A stretch of 7,052 nucleotides of DNA, from NCBI GenBank assembly GCA_021155145.1, contig JAJNPX010000329.1, positions 1-7,052 of the forward strand, given 5' to 3'. The translations under genes and the position numbers were made by a program. Positions 5,464 through 7,052 of the stretch are shown in pieces. The stretch's first letter is position 1. Each line of letters starts with the position of its first letter. Source of the stretch: Acidisarcina sp. (GTDB taxonomy: Bacteria; Acidobacteriota; Blastocatellia; Pyrinomonadales; Pyrinomonadaceae). The notes under the pieces were generated by a model. The model saw only the letters and a list, made by a program, of their open reading frames with translations. It was not told the origin of the DNA and did no database searches.

Positions 5464-7052
5464 ATGAAATTGAGGCTTACGATCACGAGCGGAACACTCG
5501 AAGGGCAGACGTTCGATCTCGAAACGGGATTTTTGTCTGTCGGACGAAGCGAGACGTGCAGCGTACGATTCGATCCGAAAGCGGAGCGGATCGCGTCAAA
5601 ACAGCACGCCTTCATCGAGGCGAGATCGGACGGCTTCTATATTCGCGATAATGCGAGCACCAACGGCACACTGGTGAACGGAAGCCGGGTCGAGACGGTC
5701 AAACTCAACCCCGGCGATACGATCCAATTTGGGCGGAACGGTACGACCGCCAAAGTATCGATCGACACGCCGGTCACGGCACCGGCGATCCCGGCCGAGG
5801 AATTCAGGCAGATCCAGATAGATCAGTTCGCACAGGCCGCCGAGCAGGCGCAGATGTCCGTGCCTACAAAGAGCATCCAGCAATCGCTCTCCAGCCTCGG
5901 CCTTGGAAATCTTGAACAGCCGCTAAATCCGCCGCCGAGCCGGACCGGGCTGTTTGTCGGTGTCGGTATCGGGACGCTTCTTTTCGTGCTGCTTGGGCTT
6001 CTCGTCGCCGCTCTGTTCGTGATGCTGCTCCAGCCGATACCCGCCATTTTAGCGACGGTGATCGCGTTCACCCCGGCGGTTCTTTACATCCTTCCGCTGA
6101 TGGGCCTCGACCGATATGACCCCGAGCCGTTCTGGCTTCTGGCGTTCTCCTTTGGATGGGGAGCCATCGTCGCGGTACTCGTTTCGTTCGTCGGCAATAT
6201 GCTTTTCGGGTTTGTCGCATACGTCGGAACAGGCGACCCGACCATTGCGGACATACTTACGGCCGTGATCGCGGCTCCGCTGTTCGAGGAAACCTCAAAG
6301 GGCGTTGGGCTGCTCATCCTTCTCATCTTCTTTCGCCGATATTTTGACGACATTCTCGACGGCATCGTTTACGGCGGCGTGATCGCTCTCGGCTTTGCCA
6401 CGGTCGAGAATGTTCTGTATTACGGCGGCGGATTGAACAAGGCATATGCCGAGTTCGGTATCTCGTCCGAGGCTTTTATGAGCTTCCTCCTGCTTTTCAC
6501 TCTTCGCGGGATACTGTCGCCGTTCGCACATGTCACGTTCACCGCGATGACCGGTATCGGCTGCGGCATCTCGCGGGAATCTCACAATTGGTTCGTCCGG
6601 ATCCTGATGCCGATCGTCGGATATGCGATCGCCATGGTCCTACACGGGCTCTGGAACGGCCTCGGCATCATCGTGACCGTCCTCATCGTGAGTATGGGAT
6701 TCGAGCCGACATGCGGGGCTATCGGCCTCGGCGGAGAACAGGTCGGGCTATGCGGTTTCTTCACGTTCTATCTTTTGCTCGAGGTGCCGCTGTTCCTAAT
6801 ATTCGCTGCCTTCGCGTTCTTCATAATGAGGAGGCAGAAGAGGATATTGAACGATATGCTCGCGCTCGATGTCGCGCGGGGACTCATCTCGCAGGAGCGG
6901 CTGACCACTGCGACGTCGGCATTCAAGAGCTCAGCGTGGCTGCTCGGCGGCATCTTCAGCGGAAAATTTTTGGCGCGAAGCCGATACCTGCGGGCCGTCG
7001 GCAAGCTCGGCCTCAGTTACTGGCACATCCAACGAGCCACCGCGGCGCAGGG
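5464..7052 (+). CDS. FHA domain fused to a PrsW-family intramembrane metalloprotease, 3' truncated by window edge
   Basis: The frame from ATG 5464 stays open for 529 codons to the window end. Residues 1-100 are an FHA domain, a phosphothreonine-peptide reader: G27-R28, S45 and H48 in SKQH, then the D62..S65-T-N67-G68-T69 and V71-N72-G73 loop, and LNPGD (81-85). Residues 100-160 are a Gln/Ala/Pro-rich linker. From 162 hydrophobic segments follow, roughly eight or nine. PrsW signatures are present: DRYDPEPFW (217-225), EETSK (275-279), DGIVYGG with FATVEN (299-316), the R348/H356 helix RGILSPFAHVTF, and H394 in VLHGLWN. These match the metal-binding Glu/His pattern of the PrsW/CPBP superfamily, so the protease looks active. 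B. subtilis PrsW performs site-1 cleavage of anti-sigma RsiW. C417 and C430 flank a loop that might hold a disulfide. Residues from 457 form a soluble tail with the ISxxE pattern usual after PrsW. Substrate unknown. Confidence 0.92.
   Translation, partial: MKLRLTITSGTLEGQTFDLETGFLSVGRSETCSVRFDPKAERIASKQHAFIEARSDGFYIRDNASTNGTLVNGSRVETVKLNPGDTIQFGRNGTTAKVSIDTPVTAPAIPAEEFRQIQIDQFAQAAEQAQMSVPTKSIQQSLSSLGLGNLEQPLNPPPSRTGLFVGVGIGTLLFVLLGLLVAALFVMLLQPIPAILATVIAFTPAVLYILPLMGLDRYDPEPFWLLAFSFGWGAIVAVLVSFVGNMLFGFVAYVGTGDPTIADILTAVIAAPLFEETSKGVGLLILLIFFRRYFDDILDGIVYGGVIALGFATVENVLYYGGGLNKAYAEFGISSEAFMSFLLLFTLRGILSPFAHVTFTAMTGIGCGISRESHNWFVRILMPIVGYAIAMVLHGLWNGLGIIVTVLIVSMGFEPTCGAIGLGGEQVGLCGFFTFYLLLEVPLFLIFAAFAFFIMRRQKRILNDMLALDVARGLISQERLTTATSAFKSSAWLLGGIFSGKFLARSRYLRAVGKLGLSYWHIQRATAAQ

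Overview
The window looks like a chromosomal segment from an Acidobacteriota-like bacterium, most plausibly class Blastocatellia (Pyrinomonas relatives). This is inferred from moderately high GC, the absence of Shine-Dalgarno motifs, a secreted protein ending in DxDGDGxxD / YRPSxGxWY repeats, REP-like palindromes, and a single-gene GxxExxY cassette. No rRNA or other decisive taxonomic marker is present, so the assignment is tentative. All six complete or partial main genes plus the cassette gene lie on the + strand. Coding density is high and no gene-free stretch exceeds about 110 bases.

Layout. (1) Positions 1-390 hold the C-terminal half of a TatD/YcfH-family metal-dependent DNase. Its first 45 bases are a REP-like pair of inverted palindromes read through in frame. 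(2) A 65-bp spacer of short inverted and iterated repeats leads to yajQ (456-953). (3) Positions 962-1459 look like a self-contained cassette: a GxxExxY-family PD-(D/E)XK nuclease-fold gene of clearly lower GC, bracketed by imperfect inverted repeats. The right repeat runs almost into the start codon of the next gene. (4) 1461-2486 encodes a long-chain trans-polyprenyl diphosphate synthase (isoprenoid quinone side chain). It is followed by a 209-residue protein (2542-3171) with an N-terminal coiled coil and a C-terminal HARE-HTH-like winged helix. A hairpin with a T-run (3211-3249) probably ends this unit. (5) 3274-5376 encodes a 700-residue exported protein: signal peptide, a probable seven-bladed LVIVD beta-propeller, and six 44-45-residue calcium-loop repeats. 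A strong intrinsic terminator follows. (6) From 5464 to the window end runs an incomplete gene with an N-terminal FHA domain joined to a PrsW-type intramembrane metalloprotease.

The two parts most worth attention are the repeat-bounded GxxExxY cassette and the FHA-PrsW fusion. The fusion suggests a membrane protease guided by phosphothreonine recognition. Its promoter (TTGACT, 16 bp, TATTAT) overlaps the upstream terminator and would place the transcription start at or next to the ATG, implying a leaderless mRNA. Apart from the likely two-gene synthase/HARE-HTH unit, the genes show no evident shared pathway.
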